Shown here: piece by piece, positions 1 through 12,113 of the stretch
Position numbering within the stretch: the first letter of the stretch is position 1
Layout: each line of letters starts with the position of its first letter
Origin: Circinella minor
Taxonomy: Eukaryota; Mucoromycota; Mucoromycetes; Mucorales; Lichtheimiaceae
NCBI GenBank assembly: GCA_016758965.1
Contig: JAEPRB010000085.1
Span: 82,843-146,842, forward strand
Reading direction: 5' to 3'
Length of the DNA stretch: 64,000 nt
The notes under the pieces: model-generated
Told to the model about the DNA's origin: nothing
The model's input: only the letters and a program-made list of their open reading frames with translations
The model's database searches: none
Position numbers and translations under genes: made by a program

Positions 1-176
1 ATTATGTTGGAGGCAAACACCGGTAAAAAATTTAACAGAAAATAATAAATAGACCACGTATATATTAGTGGGTGTCTAATATGCTTCATATTATATAGTT
101 AATATTTCTTTGTGATAACACCAATTACTAAAGAAAAAGTATATGAACGCTGTAGATACACTCAATGTTGGTACTA

Positions 177-460
177 TAGTAGAGCTATGTTAGTTGCATT
201 GGTTTTCCTAATAGATTAGATAGTTGCTATCATCTAAACAAACTACTTTGTGTAACTTCTTTATCACAGAAACCCAATTAAAGCCTTTCTCAAGTCATGT
301 TTTGTAATGCCGCTTAATTTCAAGCCCTGAAAACCATTGTGAAAGTGAAAATAAAGGGGATGTGAAAGTTGACACTATGTTTTGTAATTATTCCTGGCAA
401 AAACAAGTAAATTAACGGGGGTTGAAATTAAACATGGATGAAATTAACGGGGCTCTACTG
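177..460. mobile_element. Small TA-flanked DNA transposon remnant (MITE-like)
   Basis: The right end reads as the complement of CAGTAGAGCCCCGTTAATTT and is followed by TA. The left end, TAGTAGAGCTATGTTAGTTG, is a degenerate inverted copy preceded by TA. Terminal sequences of this style with a TA target duplication are typical of Tc1/mariner/pogo elements. No transposase frame lies inside, so this would be a non-autonomous element. The left end is weakly matched, so the boundary is approximate. Confidence 0.45.
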
Positions 461-930
461 TAATTTTACCCGATAGATCCCACGAATAAAATATTTGAGT
501 TTAAGGGACATTACGAAAAAAATTGAAAAAGAAAGAAAACTAAAGAAAACATTGTCATCTCAATGTAGCAATATATTAGTACCTTTACTAAGTACCTTTT
601 TTTAATTACGTATAACTTTATTAGTAATAGTTGACAGCTTAAAAGATATTTTATTTTCTTTTTTGTGTCACCCCCGATTTTTACATGCCTTTGGGTCAAA
701 ATCCCATATATGCAAAAAACGGAGTTTTACTGTACATAACCATAACCGATCATCTATCAATTGAAATTAATTAGCATGCGAATAGAATAATTTTGTAAAT
801 ACTTGCATGACATCATATACTTTTTTTTACAAATCATTTGAACACCTTCGATCACTTTTAACTCTTACTGGAAAAAGAGAAACGTGCCGTATAATAACAC
901 TGTGAATAGCAATTATGTATGTGAAACTAT

Positions 931-1230
931 GGAATATCGATTGCAATCCCCCGATAGCTCATATGAAGTTGTATCTGCATAATACCCTGCCCCTTTACGT
1001 ATTAATGCTGCTATCAACTATGAAAATAAAATACCTGTTTCACCTGCTGTTATTCCGTTTTTCTTAGCTTCGACATCATCGTCATTAAATCGCACAGCAG
1101 AAAATACCCCTAATAACATCACAAACAGTAGTACCACAAGCATTATATGTAATGGTGTAAGACCATTACGACGATATATTCAACCATGAGGTTGTTGATC
1201 TACATGCTTATCCGTAGATTATGTACTAAG
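931..1230 (-). pseudogene. Decayed small membrane-protein reading frame
   Basis: On the minus strand one frame stays protein-like for about 90 codons but is broken by in-frame TGA and TAG codons. It holds a hydrophobic stretch around IMLVVLLFVMLLGVFSAV, then an acidic/basic turn (RFNDDDVEAKK), then a tail with LIRKGAGYYADTTSYEL. The order looks like one membrane segment and an outside or cytosolic tail. I do not recognise the family. The stops could mark introns I failed to place, but none of the GT...AG pairs I tried restores the frame, so a pseudogene is more likely. Confidence 0.3.
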
Positions 1231-1408
1231 GATAGATGATAGCATAGTTGAGCGTGTGGTTGGATATAGAAATATTAAGATAAATATTCTATGTAGAAAT
1301 GTTGATTATTGATATTAGATATATTAGTTAGACATTAATTAGCCCCTGATATTTCGAGATATATAAATAAAGGGTTTCCTGACAACCTAGAAACAGTAAT
1401 CGTTTTAT

Positions 1409-1618
1409 TCATATATACACTCGAGCCGTCTTTCTATTTCTACCTATTTCTATATAATTACGCTTCCTCACATTGACCGGCAGAACACGATTGTAAGTAT
1501 ACAATAACTGATTATGCGCTATTACATTATATACCAATAACAGCAGAAGTAATGAAAGGATTACCAAGAAAAAAACACGAAGATCAGAAAGAAAAGTAGT
1601 GATACCAGTAATACCCAA
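1409..1618 (-). CDS. Possible small single-pass membrane protein, hypothetical
   Basis: A 69-codon frame starts with ATG and contains one strongly hydrophobic helix (residues about 15-34, FFLVILSLLLLLLVYNVIAH) followed by a basic, Tyr/Arg-rich tail. It is on the same strand as, and just upstream of, the decayed membrane-protein frame at 931-1230, so both may be remains of one gene or of two related genes. There is no recognised domain, and no promoter or splice evidence decides it. AT-rich DNA often yields hydrophobic chance frames, hence the low confidence. Confidence 0.2.
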   Translation of the reverse strand: MGITGITTFLSDLRVFFLVILSLLLLLLVYNVIAHNQLLYTYNRVLPVNVRKRNYIEIGRNRKTARVYI

Positions 1619-1619
1619 C

Positions 1620-2690
1620 CATCGTCTCTAACTCCATTTAGAAAAATCTTACCATTTACATCACCAGAAGTGTTCTTAATTCTCCCCATCAAAATCCATT
1701 TTATTTAGCTAATCAGTGTTTTTAATAACGAGGGTGATACATATTATGTATAATTACAGCCCTGCAAATTCCATACTTCTTCCACCTTTTTGATGCTTCA
1801 AAGAAAAGAAGGCCTAGTTATCAATATCATTGATGGACTGATTAGTATAACTAAATAGTTGATTTTAAACAATGATAATAAATTTTCTTTTCCCCTAGAC
1901 ATATTACCTGGGCTAATAATGGGACACTAAATTGAAACTCTAGTGTCCACGAAATTATAAATTATCTCTAATAAAACTAAAATATTTCCCAGGTAAGCAA
2001 TTAGATAATCCAGTATATGAATTATATGTAATATTAACGATATATACATATCACCGATTAAAATTATCCTGTAAATACTACTACTGCTACTATTTGCATT
2101 AAAGAGAATAAATGCGATTGAATGCCTGATCCAAATTTTGTTTTTTAGTAGTCATGAAGAAAAAATGAGTTATCTGGTCGAATATATCATCCATCACCAC
2201 CATCGTGATTATATTACCTGAGATTTTCAACTGAAAAATAATGGCAGTGAGCACACACTGTATTGGCTGAAAATTTGTAGGGCTTACCTACCACTTTCAC
2301 TTAGGTCGTCTCGGGCTAGTCCATAGACTACTATTAACACACACCAGGTAAACTAATAGATTCCTTTGCCACTACCACGGAAGACCACATGTGGAAAAAC
2401 AATATGCTGACTGGCAAAAAATAACAACATCAATGTTGAAAAGCAAATATATATATATATATATATATCTACTTATCGACATACTATCACACCAACTATG
2501 TTTGTCAACGCAAAGGATTATTATCTACTTTGAATAATAATAATAAATTACAATTGATTAGTGGGAGTATATCACCATGTTGTAAAAGGAGAACATTCAC
2601 AAAAATCTGTTAAAGATATCACACCGGGCAAAATAATGTTGGGCAATATCGTGTTTATCATAATCCATAACCTATAAATAAAGCGTCTTA
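1620..2690. other. Intergenic, no gene seen
   Basis: No coding-like frame, RNA gene or clear element end was found. It includes a (TA)n tract near 2,447-2,468. The left edge of the large tandem duplication lies at its end, near 2,690. Confidence 0.4.
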
Positions 2691-2825
2691 TAACAAAATA
2701 ACAAAGAATAATTAGTAGAAAGATTGCACCCAAAAATATAAACAAATGTTACGAGACCATGGAAGTGGTGGTAACAGAAAAAAGTAATGAAAAAGAAGTA
2801 ATAAGAAATAATAACATGGCAAGTG

Positions 2826-3230
2826 TTTACGAGTAAGCTTTGCCCAGTGCATGAACAAAGCTGTATAGCAAAAAGTTACTCGGTTCGATGCTGTGATCCT
2901 GTAGTGGTACTCCTGGCATCTTTTTTAAAAGAAAATAAATAAATATAAAAATGTCGCAACTTTTTACGAGTAAGCTTTGCCCAGTGCATGAACAAAACTG
3001 TATAGCAAAAAGTTACTCGGCTCGATGCTGTGACCCTACAGTGGTCCTCCCGGCGCCTTTTTTAAAAGAAAATAAATAAATATAAAAATGTCGCAACTTT
3101 TTACGAGTAAGCTTTGCCCAGTGCATGAACAAAATTGTATAGCAAAAAGTTACTCGGCTCGATGCTGTGACCCTGTAGTGGTCCTCCCGGCACCTTTTTG
3201 AATAAAAAATAAAAACGTTGCGACTGTTTA
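2826..3230. repeat. Three tandem copies of a 137-bp hairpin-forming unit
   Basis: Units begin at 2,826, 2,963 and 3,100, a period of exactly 137. Each holds CGAGTAAGCTTTGCCCAGTG and, about 45 bases on, AAAAAGTTACTCGG. CGAGTAA/TTACTCG can pair, and in the first unit GCTTTG/CAAAGC can pair inside it. The third unit is truncated at its end. A single related unit lies at 17,157-17,270 in copy B, so amplification happened in copy A, or loss in copy B. The segment GGTTCGATGCTG loosely resembles a tRNA B box, but no tRNA folds here. Confidence 0.7.
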
Positions 3231-4600
3231 CGAACGCGCTAAACGAACCATTTCACGGTGAACTACTTCAACACCAAAAAGAATTAAGTCACTTCCAATG
3301 TCCGGCTACCAAAGAGATAGTTGATTCGTCAAAAATAATTTTCGTTGGGGGGCTAATAATGAATCTTTTTTTACTTAGACACTCTTTACCTATGAAAGTA
3401 ATACTTTTGGTTGATAGAAACACCGTAAATAACACACATACACGCAATCAATATATATATTACATTGACTTATAATACAATACCGCTGTTATGTTTCTAA
3501 ATATAAATGTGAAATGGTTTATCTTAAATTACGCATTTTGCTTTCTTCATCTTTTTTTGATTAATAATGTGCGTATTTTATGGATTATTTTTACTTTTTT
3601 TTTTTAGTATGAAGATATATTGGTTTATAATCAACTTTCACACCACTGTATTTACAATTTTATTCCAGCCCTGTTATAATTTCGTACCCTTGTATTATGA
3701 GAATTGCTATGGACACTCCACTTTGATAATTTTTCAAAGGCACACAACAATTTGATATAATTACATCGTATCCGGCTATTTATACATTATCTATACAGCT
3801 ATCTTCGTTATAAAACTTAAAAAAGTTTATGGGGCTTATATTAGCAGCTCAACTTTTTATGACAACATTCAGTCAATATTCCTTATGCTTTCTTACTACT
3901 ATATTCATTTATGTACTCAAGTGGGAGTTATAGTCCTTATGAAGACAAAACAAACAAGATATAATGTTTATTTTAATGTTAGATATGAGCGCTATTGGTG
4001 TTGATAACGCTGTTACTATAATTTATATGGTCTAAGAATTTAGTTGATAACTGTTTATTTGTGGGGTGTCCGTAAGCAAAATATGGGGTGTCCGTAGCAA
4101 TTCCCTTATATTATATATAATATAATTGTACAATTTTTTTTAATTTATCCTGTGCTTAAATAAGTTGCATACGTTAATTCATTGTCATTATACTACTAAG
4201 TAGTAAAAATGGAGAATTACTCGAAACGAAACAAAAGCTTCGTTTTTTTAACGTCATCACATGTTAGAAAATATTATTCATGCAACTTGCAGGGAAGAGT
4301 AGTAACAAAGGATCAATGACTCGACCAAACACAGCGGAATAAAATAAACACAGTCATGGGGGGGACGGCACGACCGCAGGAAGGCACAACTTTTAGTACC
4401 TACCGGGAAAATCCTGCATTTTGCTTGTTGCTATGAGATCGGTCGGAAATTCAATGTTGCTAAGCTACATGACTTTCTGTCGCGATAGTAACTGCGCACG
4501 CTTCTTCGTTCTTTGACAATATGCCAGTTGCACCAATGCATTACAGGAGTAAGTTTAACCAAATGCGCGTTTATACTTTTTTTTTCTTTTACTAACAAAG
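3231..4600. other. Non-coding stretch shared by both duplication copies
   Basis: It matches 17,290-18,420 with many small indels. No supported gene was found; the open frames are short and not conserved between the copies. An upstream exon of the gene beginning at 4,601 must lie here, because that gene's first visible exon has no ATG. I could not place it. Several copy A/B differences in this stretch are 4-base CGTA insertions in copy B. Confidence 0.5.
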
Positions 4601-6596
4601 GTTTATAGTGTTTGAATCGTATTTTCAGACCGCAAGTGATCCCTCCCTGAAAGACTTTGTAGAAACGCAAACTCACGCGATTGCGACTTTGCACAAAAGC
4701 AACGAGAATTTAAGAAATGTCTGGACCGAACGCTATAAAAAAGCGCATAAACTATTTTATGGTCAAAAAGAAAAAAGTACAAAACCGAGATTAAGCACGA
4801 AAAAAGTTAACTGGGGCTCTGTAGCACTCTCTGTACTTGAAGTAGGTATCATAGTATTTAACATGCATGCAAAAAAGAAAAAGAATTTTTGACTGAGAGA
4901 GATTCACCAGATTCAAAGTAGAAAAGATTCAAACTCTGCCCTCAAAAAACAACAACAACAAGAACAAGGAGAAGAAGAACAAGGAGAAGGAGAAGAACAA
5001 GGAGAAGGAGAAGAACAAGGAGAAGAAGAAGAAGAACAAGGAGAAGAAGAAGAACGAGAAGAAGAACATGATGTAATCTCAACATCCTCTGTAATTGAAA
5101 TAAGCAGCACATCCAGTAAATCCACCACCACTACATCTATACCCAAAGTTACCGAAGCATTTACCAAAAAAGTTCGAGAACAGTTTGAAGAAATGGTACC
5201 AGACAAGAAATGGATACTCTCTACTGGCAAAGTAGTCGAAAATACACTGTATAACTTTGGTTTGAAAGAAGGGCATGAGCAGTAAGTAAATCCTTTTACA
5301 ACTTGATTGGAAGTTACAACAAAATTAGAATAAACTGTTCTAAATTTCTAAACATTTGTTCATTATGCTTAGTTCGTGTCATAGCTTTATACTTGATTTA
5401 GGAGATGAAAAAATAAGAAAAGAATTTACACAAGAAGAACTCGACGAGATTTGTAGAAAAAATCCGCATCCATTGCCGCCTGCAACACCTCAACTTCTTG
5501 ATTATGTCAATGGATTTATCAATTTGGTATGAGTCCTGTGTTATCTAGTTTTAACTATATATATGTATATATTTGTGAGCAAAAAAAAAAAACTAATCGA
5601 GACGGGTATATATGTTATATAAATGAATAGACGACTATCGATGAACTTGAAAAACGAGTGAGAAAACGCATGTTTGATTTTGACAAAGAATTTATTCTTG
5701 ATTGGGCCCAATACTCGTTACAGACTGTCATCCGACTCTTCCATTCTAACTTTTTCCCAATAACCGATCAAACAGAAGGTGATATGATTCGACGCATTTG
5801 GAACTTCATTGATTATGCATTTGACAATATGAAGGTGGATATAAGAACGTAAGTAAACAGATTCATTGTTTTTTCTTAGTCAGCGAGAAGTTAGTTACGT
5901 ACAAAAATTAATTAATCCATTTTCTTTTTTTCAAGCGGGGAAATGGAGAGTGCTGCAAGTGCTGAACGACGCAACGAACAACTTACTGAAAATGGGCGGA
6001 AATTACACGGACACAAAACAGATTTATTGATCAAAGTAGTTAAGGGTGAAATCGGTTGTACTGAAGTAGGAAAAAAGGACCATGGTGTTGCTGGTTCGAA
6101 AGAAACGAAAGAACTTGGATTGAAAGTTCCTAAGATGTTAAAGGATCAATTATACAATCTCTCGAAAGTGTGTCCGGAAAAAGTTGAAAAGTTGGTCGTG
6201 GTTGGTTTTGTAATGATGGGTAAGTTAAAGCAGAAGTTGAATTATCAATTATCTTGATAAAGTTTATTATTTGTGTGGCAGCTAATACATGTATTTGGAT
6301 TAAATATAGGACTGAAACTTCGTGTTGTTGTCATGGATAATCCGTCCACCTATGTATGCCGAATCAATCGAACCGACCCGTACTATTTCCCATCGACAGT
6401 TGTTACAGTTGGCAATGATTTTGGAGCCATGCTAATTTTGATCTCTCAAGTAAGAGAATTAGTAGATCAAACTATCAAAAAACTCAATGAACCGTATGTT
6501 CTTAGAAGCATGTCTTTCGCAAATGTTGTAAGCCCACCTACAATAATTCTTCCATGCGCACCATCTCCTAAACTATCACCGAAAAAAACTCAGTAA
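4601..6596 (+). CDS. Multi-exon protein of unknown function, possibly nuclease-like C-terminus
   Basis: Visible exons are 4601-4841, 4911-5281, 5373-5526, 5631-5848, 5936-6219 and 6310-6596. Phases agree at every junction, giving about 517 residues and ending KKTQ. The first exon follows TACTAACAAAG, a plausible branch site and 3' splice site, and lacks an ATG, so the start is in an unplaced upstream exon. Exon 2 encodes a Glu/Gln/Gly-rich low-complexity run. The C-terminal half contains DLLIKVVKGE then EVGKKDHG, a D...E-x-x-K spacing that recalls PD-(D/E)XK nuclease folds, then a mixed strand region ending in a helix (VRELVDQTIKKLNE). My impression is of a dispersed family in early-diverging fungi; the nuclease idea is inference. 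The paralog in copy B is broken, but its C-terminal exons are nearly identical. Confidence 0.7.
4970..5070 (+). repeat. Coding minisatellite for E/Q/G-rich segment
   Basis: Imperfect repeats of GAAGAACAAGGAGAAGGA lie inside exon 2 of the gene at 4601-6596. In the copy B paralog (18,770-18,890) the same segment differs in length and composition and includes an in-frame stop. Confidence 0.7.
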
Positions 6597-6599
6597 TCA

Positions 6600-8250
6600 T
6601 TTTATTTACCTTCATATCACAATACCCAATCTATTATTCATCAATTGCATTTACCTTCTCAATATTCGCAATTTTTCATCATTCATTTTTTGACTTAGCG
6701 ACTCATTCCAGGTTTATAACATTTTTCTATCACATCTTTCTCTTATTTTATCATTTTGTTATACATGTACATATTTTCTAATCATTGCTGACCTTATAAT
6801 TATACTTATTAAAAAAAATCATGGACTAATTTGTACACGTACGTAGTAATTCATTTAAGTGACTTATTTGTAAACTAATAATGTTTAGCACGTAAACACA
6901 TTAAAGCGTACCTGTCCCTTTTTTTAATACAGGAACAAAAATCATTTTACGTACTTGAACTTATTAACCATTAAAAAACAGAATGGTTTTGGTAAACCCA
7001 CTTCAATCATAAAAAAACTTTATTAAAAAAACCAACAATAAAAAAAAAATTAATAATAACCAAAAGTTATTATTATTAAAAAAAAACCAATAAAAATTTT
7101 TTTTTTTTATTTTAAAAAAAAAAAAAAAAAAAAAGAAAGCAATTTCCAAAATTGCTTTCAAAATTTCAAAACTTCAAAAAGCTCATGTTCGAAAGAACTC
7201 AGAGAAGTCTTATTGAAAATCAGAGAAATCTTATTAGTTAAAAAACTCAAGAAATCAGAGATATCTTATTGAAATTCAGAGAAATCTTAAAGAAGAAACT
7301 CATGAATTGCAGAGAAGTGAAGAAAAAAAAGAAGAAAAAAAAAAAGTAGGAAAAAGTTCCCCCTTTTTATAACTTTTTTTTCGTGACCGTTTTCAAAAAT
7401 TTGAATTTCCGTAGTTATGACGCGTTTATGACTGTTCAATTGAATTTAAATACCGAAAGAACCATGTGACATTGCTAGATGAAGCAAAATATAGTAAGCT
7501 GTAAGAATGAAATAAAGAGGAATAATGGGAAAAGAAAACTGTTAAAGGGTTAAAGAAGTACATAATTCGTTTCATGCCGATCCATTTTATTAGTTTGTTT
7601 CACAAAGCTACTCCGAAAAAGCACAGACCCCCTTTTCCCACATTCTTTTTTTTAAGTTTGTCGCTGAGTTTTTTTTTTAACGAAGAAAATTTTTGCGTTG
7701 GGGGGACTATTACATTGGTTAGAATTATTATCCATTTGTCGCATGACGAATTAGTGGTTTATAATTTACCACTCACGTAGTTTTTATAAAATAATTTATT
7801 TCTTTGGTGATAAAGTATAAATTGCCTAAAAAGACATGATAAATATAAAATTATACAGATAAATACTACATGATTCTCTCTTCAAGTACATAGGATAAAA
7901 AAAATCACAACAAAATTTTTTTTGTGAATTTTCGAGCTCTTCCAAAAGGGCGAGTGGGATTCCAAAAGAGGGAGTGGAATTCCAATCTTGTAAAGTTTGT
8001 AAAGTTTGTAAAAATGTGTGATGATAAGCGATACGGATTTCTTATCGCAATTGTTTTCATGATCTTTATGATCACTTAGGAAACATCGTTTACGACACCA
8101 GAAACAGTTTTTTGGTTTTTATTGTTGAAGTTGGGCCATAAGGTATAGAAGCCCAAGTAAATTATTTTTCCTATATTTTTTTTCTTTTACACGCGCGTCT
8201 GACTTCAGGTAAGTCTTAATAATTTTAACTCGCCTCAACAACCAATTCCC
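6600..8250. other. Intergenic with homopolymers, a hairpin and short direct repeats
   Basis: No gene was found. 6,990-7,135 is almost pure A/T. GAAAGCAATTT and its complement AAATTGCTTTC form an 11-bp hairpin at 7,135-7,159. 7,198-7,320 holds about five imperfect repeats built on CAGAGAAATCTTATTGAAA. Up to 6,830 the sequence matches copy B (to 20,630); beyond that it is specific to copy A. Confidence 0.45.
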
Positions 8251-8255
8251 ATTGC

Positions 8256-9591
8256 CATGAACTCTCTTCCGACCACTGCCAACGAACTAATGCTATCAAA
8301 TTCACAAAGGAATTCGACCCAACACAATCAGTCATTTGACCAATTTTCTATCCAACTCGTCAACTAGCAACTACAACTAGATCAACCCACTATTATTCAA
8401 CAACACCCATCTCAATAGTTTTTTTTCAGCCAGCCCTTCCTCAATTTCCACAACAGCTTCCTCCATCATATACTGAACTATGTGAAAGAATGGAACGATT
8501 AGAACAAACTGTTCAGTCTATTTACAATGTTGTTGACCGCATTGACAAGAAGTTTGATTTGCTGATTAGTAACCAAAGACAAGAATCATTCGATAATTTA
8601 ATGTCTGAGGAACAAGCGGCTGAATCGCTAACTCGTAAAGACTTACGCTCAGAATTTGTTGACCAACCAAGGAATGAGGATGGAAGTAAAAGGGTTAGTG
8701 TAAAAAAAAAAGATGTAGTTAAAGCATTAAAGGTTTTATACAAGTATAACGAAGAGTTGGTGAAAACGAAGATGGCTGGATTGGAACAGTATCTAAATGC
8801 ATCTATTAACTTTATGAAATCACTGTTGCCAGATAAAGCTAAGCATTATATATCGTGCGAAAGCTCTCGAAGAAATAAATAGCCAGCAGAAGGAAAATTG
8901 TCATGAAAAGATTTATCGAAATGGTTTCTACGATAGGGGAAGAAGAAAGGTAAGTTATTGAATTAGTATCTGGGCAATAAGGGTTACGTAGTATTTTTTT
9001 TTTACTTTGATTCGAAAATGATTACATAAAGTGCAAGTATATCCACTACACGTTATTCAATATTACTTGGCTCGACCTCAAGATCTTTGCAACAAGCACC
9101 AGAGGGTGAGAGGTATGTATTTTTACGTAGAAGTATAATAGATATTACTGTTGGATATGCGATCCTTCTATTTTATCTTGTCTTTTATTGTTAACTTACA
9201 CAATAGCTCCCGCTCAACATATGGTCAATAGCATCAACCCCCACCTACAACTCTTAGTCGAGATGTATCAATGTATGTCATCACAATGTTTTATTTAACT
9301 TCAAAATTTATTATTTACGTATTGTATTCTAATTTGGTCCTGTTACTTATATATAGGCATGATCTGAATAGTGATGGTGGTTTAAGTAGTGTAAACAGGT
9401 ATGGTAATAACAATAATAATTTTTCTTGGATGAATTTTAATGTTTATATAATGATTGTAATAGCCCTGTGTTTTATATTTTCTTTTAGCAGATTAGCAAA
9501 GAACAAAAGGTCAGAAGGAGTACCGGAGACCACAGCAAACAGTGGTCGTAGAGTTAGTCGACGTAGATTAATGAATCAAAATAAAGATTAA
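8256..9591 (+). pseudogene. Decayed gene with Gln-rich N-terminus and coiled coil
   Basis: Starting at an ATG near 8,256, one frame reads as a Ser/Asn/Gln-rich protein but contains TAG where CAG (Gln) would fit, twice. After a frame change at a T-run near 8,424, the frame continues PALPQFPQQLPPSYTEL and then a heptad-rich segment (MERLEQTVQSIYNVVDRIDK, from 8,490). A second frame change near 8,850 shifts from the frame ending SSRRNK to one reading YRAKALEEINSQQKEN. GT...AG introns then follow at about 8,951, 9,114, 9,273 and 9,402, and the last exon ends in a basic tail (RRVSRRRLMNQ) at 9,591. It looks like a formerly spliced gene, perhaps regulatory given the composition, but I recognise no domain. 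It lies only in copy A. Confidence 0.5.
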
Positions 9592-9599
9592 TCACAAAA

Positions 9600-11640
9600 A
9601 AATAACTGATGTGTTAATAAATTTCAACTATATTAATTCCAAAATAATAAATAATAATAGTAAATATATATTATATTACCCTGCTGCTGGTCTATTAAAA
9701 AACGTTAGAGAAGCTTTCCATTTCTGTCAATCTGTGTCACATTTTAGTTTTGTGAAATCGATGTTTTTACAATCTTTCACAAAATTTCACAAAAATGTTT
9801 TTGTAGTGATCTCAGTGATTAATATTATTAATTGAAAAATTTTTCTTATAACTAGTTAGACTCTCTGTAAGTAATCTTTTGTATAATATTTTGCATTACA
9901 AATTTATAATTTTTGATATTATTGCTCTAAAAGCTCTTTACTTTTTTTAAAGATAAAAATAAATAAAAATGGTTTTACAAATTCAGGCGTTGTTGTTTTA
10001 ATACTGTACCGTTTATAGTATATGACACAAAGCCATGATATAGCATTTTATTATTATAAGTATTGTTGTTACCCATATTATGTATTTGCCTTACGCAAAA
10101 ATGAAAATTTAAAACGGGTGCACAATGAGTTTTAGGGGAAAAGGTAACAAGTTTTTAAAAGCATGTACATCGTGTCAAAAGTAATTGCAGTAAAACTCGG
10201 TACAATATTCCGGTGGTTACTTTATTGTGACAAGTTGGTTTTAAGGTTTTGATCGTCATCTTGTGTGTAACACTAACTTGTATTATTGCATATAGATAAG
10301 ATGATACAGTACTATGACCCTATATTAAAATTACGACTACTGTCTACATCATGTTTGCTGTTGTATGTAAGTATAATATTGATAATACCCAATAAATAGC
10401 CAAAGATGCAAAAAAAACGAAACCTATGAAAGTGAGTCTAATTTTGTTTTATGTTCGAATATAATATATTTTAACGTATATAAATGGTTTCACGACATGA
10501 ATAAACTGTTCATGGATATTAGTACTACACATTTTTTCAGGTACACCCGAAACTTTTTCAATGCCACACAGTAAAAATGCCATGGTCTGTAGTTTGTCGA
10601 CCGCGTCGTATCTTTACGCAAAAGATGAACCGATTTTCAATTATATATAAATGTTGTAATTACCAATGTTGGCATTAAAAAGCACCCTATCATGTATCTT
10701 AAACATAATCGTTCCATCGAAGGACTGAAAGCGGTTTATCTTTTTTTTTTTTAAAAAAAAAAAAAGGATCGATTCAATAATAGGGAACAACATGTTCCGT
10801 TTTCGCGTTTTGATAACCTTGAACTAAAATCATATAATCCAGTTACAAAAATCAGGCTGGTAAATGTAGATATTTGTAGACTGTTAGATAAAATATTGCT
10901 TATTACGTTTGGCCCGAACCCGCCCCCCTCAACTGGCCATTTCCTTCCTTTTATTTTAACTTTACTAGCATTTGGTCATGGTCATATATTTATTAAGATT
11001 TCATACGGTTAATACAATATTTCTATACCATGTTTAACTTAATTTGATTTATATGTTCATCAAAGAAAAAAGGCTAAAATAAATATATTGACTACAGCAG
11101 TAAATGGTAACGCGCTTTTTTTTTTTTGACAAGCGGCACCACTACTTGAGATGAGATATATTCATTTTTTATTTTATTTTTTTGCCAATGATATATTTTT
11201 CTGCAAGGGGAACGGATTGTTTGTTGGAAGTTCTGTGGTATTTTTTTTTTTTTTTTTACTTTTCGCTTCCAAATACAGAAATAATCCATTTGTGTACTTT
11301 TAAATTTTTGAGTAGTTTTCGAGGGGGGTTACACTTTTAAACTATTGTAATTATTTTGGTTAACACTTAAAAAGCAGAGTAGAGTAGGCCTATTTTGTAC
11401 ATAAAAAAGTGATCGCGATTTTTATTTATTTTTTAAAATTAAAAGATTGTTACGTATTCCAAAGAACTCATTAATGTATTTTTATTTTTATGATAACTGA
11501 ACTATACTATGCACTCTATCGTACAACCTTACAAATGCTCTCTGTATTAAGCAATAAACAAATAAAAAGAAATATCCAGTAGTAATGTTTCTGTAATATA
11601 AAGTGGTTACATAGATATGCATAAAACGTTTTAATTTACA
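9600..11640. other. Intergenic, no gene seen
   Basis: AT-rich with poly-A/T tracts near 10,740-10,765 and 11,240-11,260. None of the short frames looks coding. A TIR-like string, CAGTAAAACTCGGTA, occurs near 10,190 without a convincing partner. Confidence 0.4.
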
Positions 11641-11642
11641 TA

Positions 11643-11846
11643 ATGCTGTATAACGGTACACAAGAAGAGCTTACATTGATTCAAATTGCCACATCACGAA
11701 ATTTATGTATATTAAAACTTTTCACCTTGTCTGACCTACCAGAGGTGTTACAACATTTTCTGCAAGATGGGGGAGATAAAGAAAGCTGTTCAAACTTGAT
11801 CACCTACGTATGGAATATTGTTTTATTTGAAATTGGAAAGGATTAA
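11643..11846 (+). pseudogene. Fragment resembling a DnaQ/WRN-type 3'-5' exonuclease core (copy A)
   Basis: A 67-codon frame reads LYNGTQEELTLIQIATSRNL followed by LFTLSDLPEVLQHFLQDG. This pattern (a strand with LIQIAT, then a helix ending in a short-loop LxDG) is what the start of DEDD-type exonuclease domains of the WRN group looks like. The catalytic DxE and downstream acidic residues are absent, and the frame ends soon after, so it is a fragment. The equivalent frame in copy B (23,496-23,699) is about 90% identical. Family assignment is tentative. Confidence 0.35.
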
Positions 11847-11921
11847 ATAATTTATTACCTTTATATATCGTTGTAGTCGTGGCATAATATATCTTGAAAG
11901 GAGAAATGCATCCGAAAATTT

Positions 11922-12113
11922 ATGTCTTTTCGACCAAATCCTGAATTGGCACGACCAGGAATAGCAGATATTTATACCAAACATGGTTGTATGATAACAT
12001 GGGTACAAGAAAAAAATATAAAGTATTTCATTCTTAGTAAACCACAAATAAATATCATTGGAAATAAGCTATTATTATCAGAGATACAGAACTTATTTTC
12101 TATATATACATGA
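11922..12113 (+). CDS. Short conserved frame, hypothetical
   Basis: A 63-codon frame (MSFRPNPELARPGIADIYTK...) is repeated without change in copy B at 23,772-23,963. About 300 bp of DNA around and after it is also virtually identical, so conservation does not by itself argue for coding. It follows the exonuclease-like fragment and may be another piece of the same decayed gene. No domain is recognised. Confidence 0.2.
   Translation: MSFRPNPELARPGIADIYTKHGCMITWVQEKNIKYFILSKPQINIIGNKLLLSEIQNLFSIYT

Noticed and set aside
2826..3230. tRNA or tRNA-derived SINE in the 137-bp units
   Set aside because: Only a loose B-box likeness (GGTTCGATGCTG); no A box at proper distance and no cloverleaf.
4913..5276. 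Minus-strand Ser/Cys-rich frames
   Set aside because: They are the complement of the Glu/Gln-rich coding repeat of the plus-strand gene.
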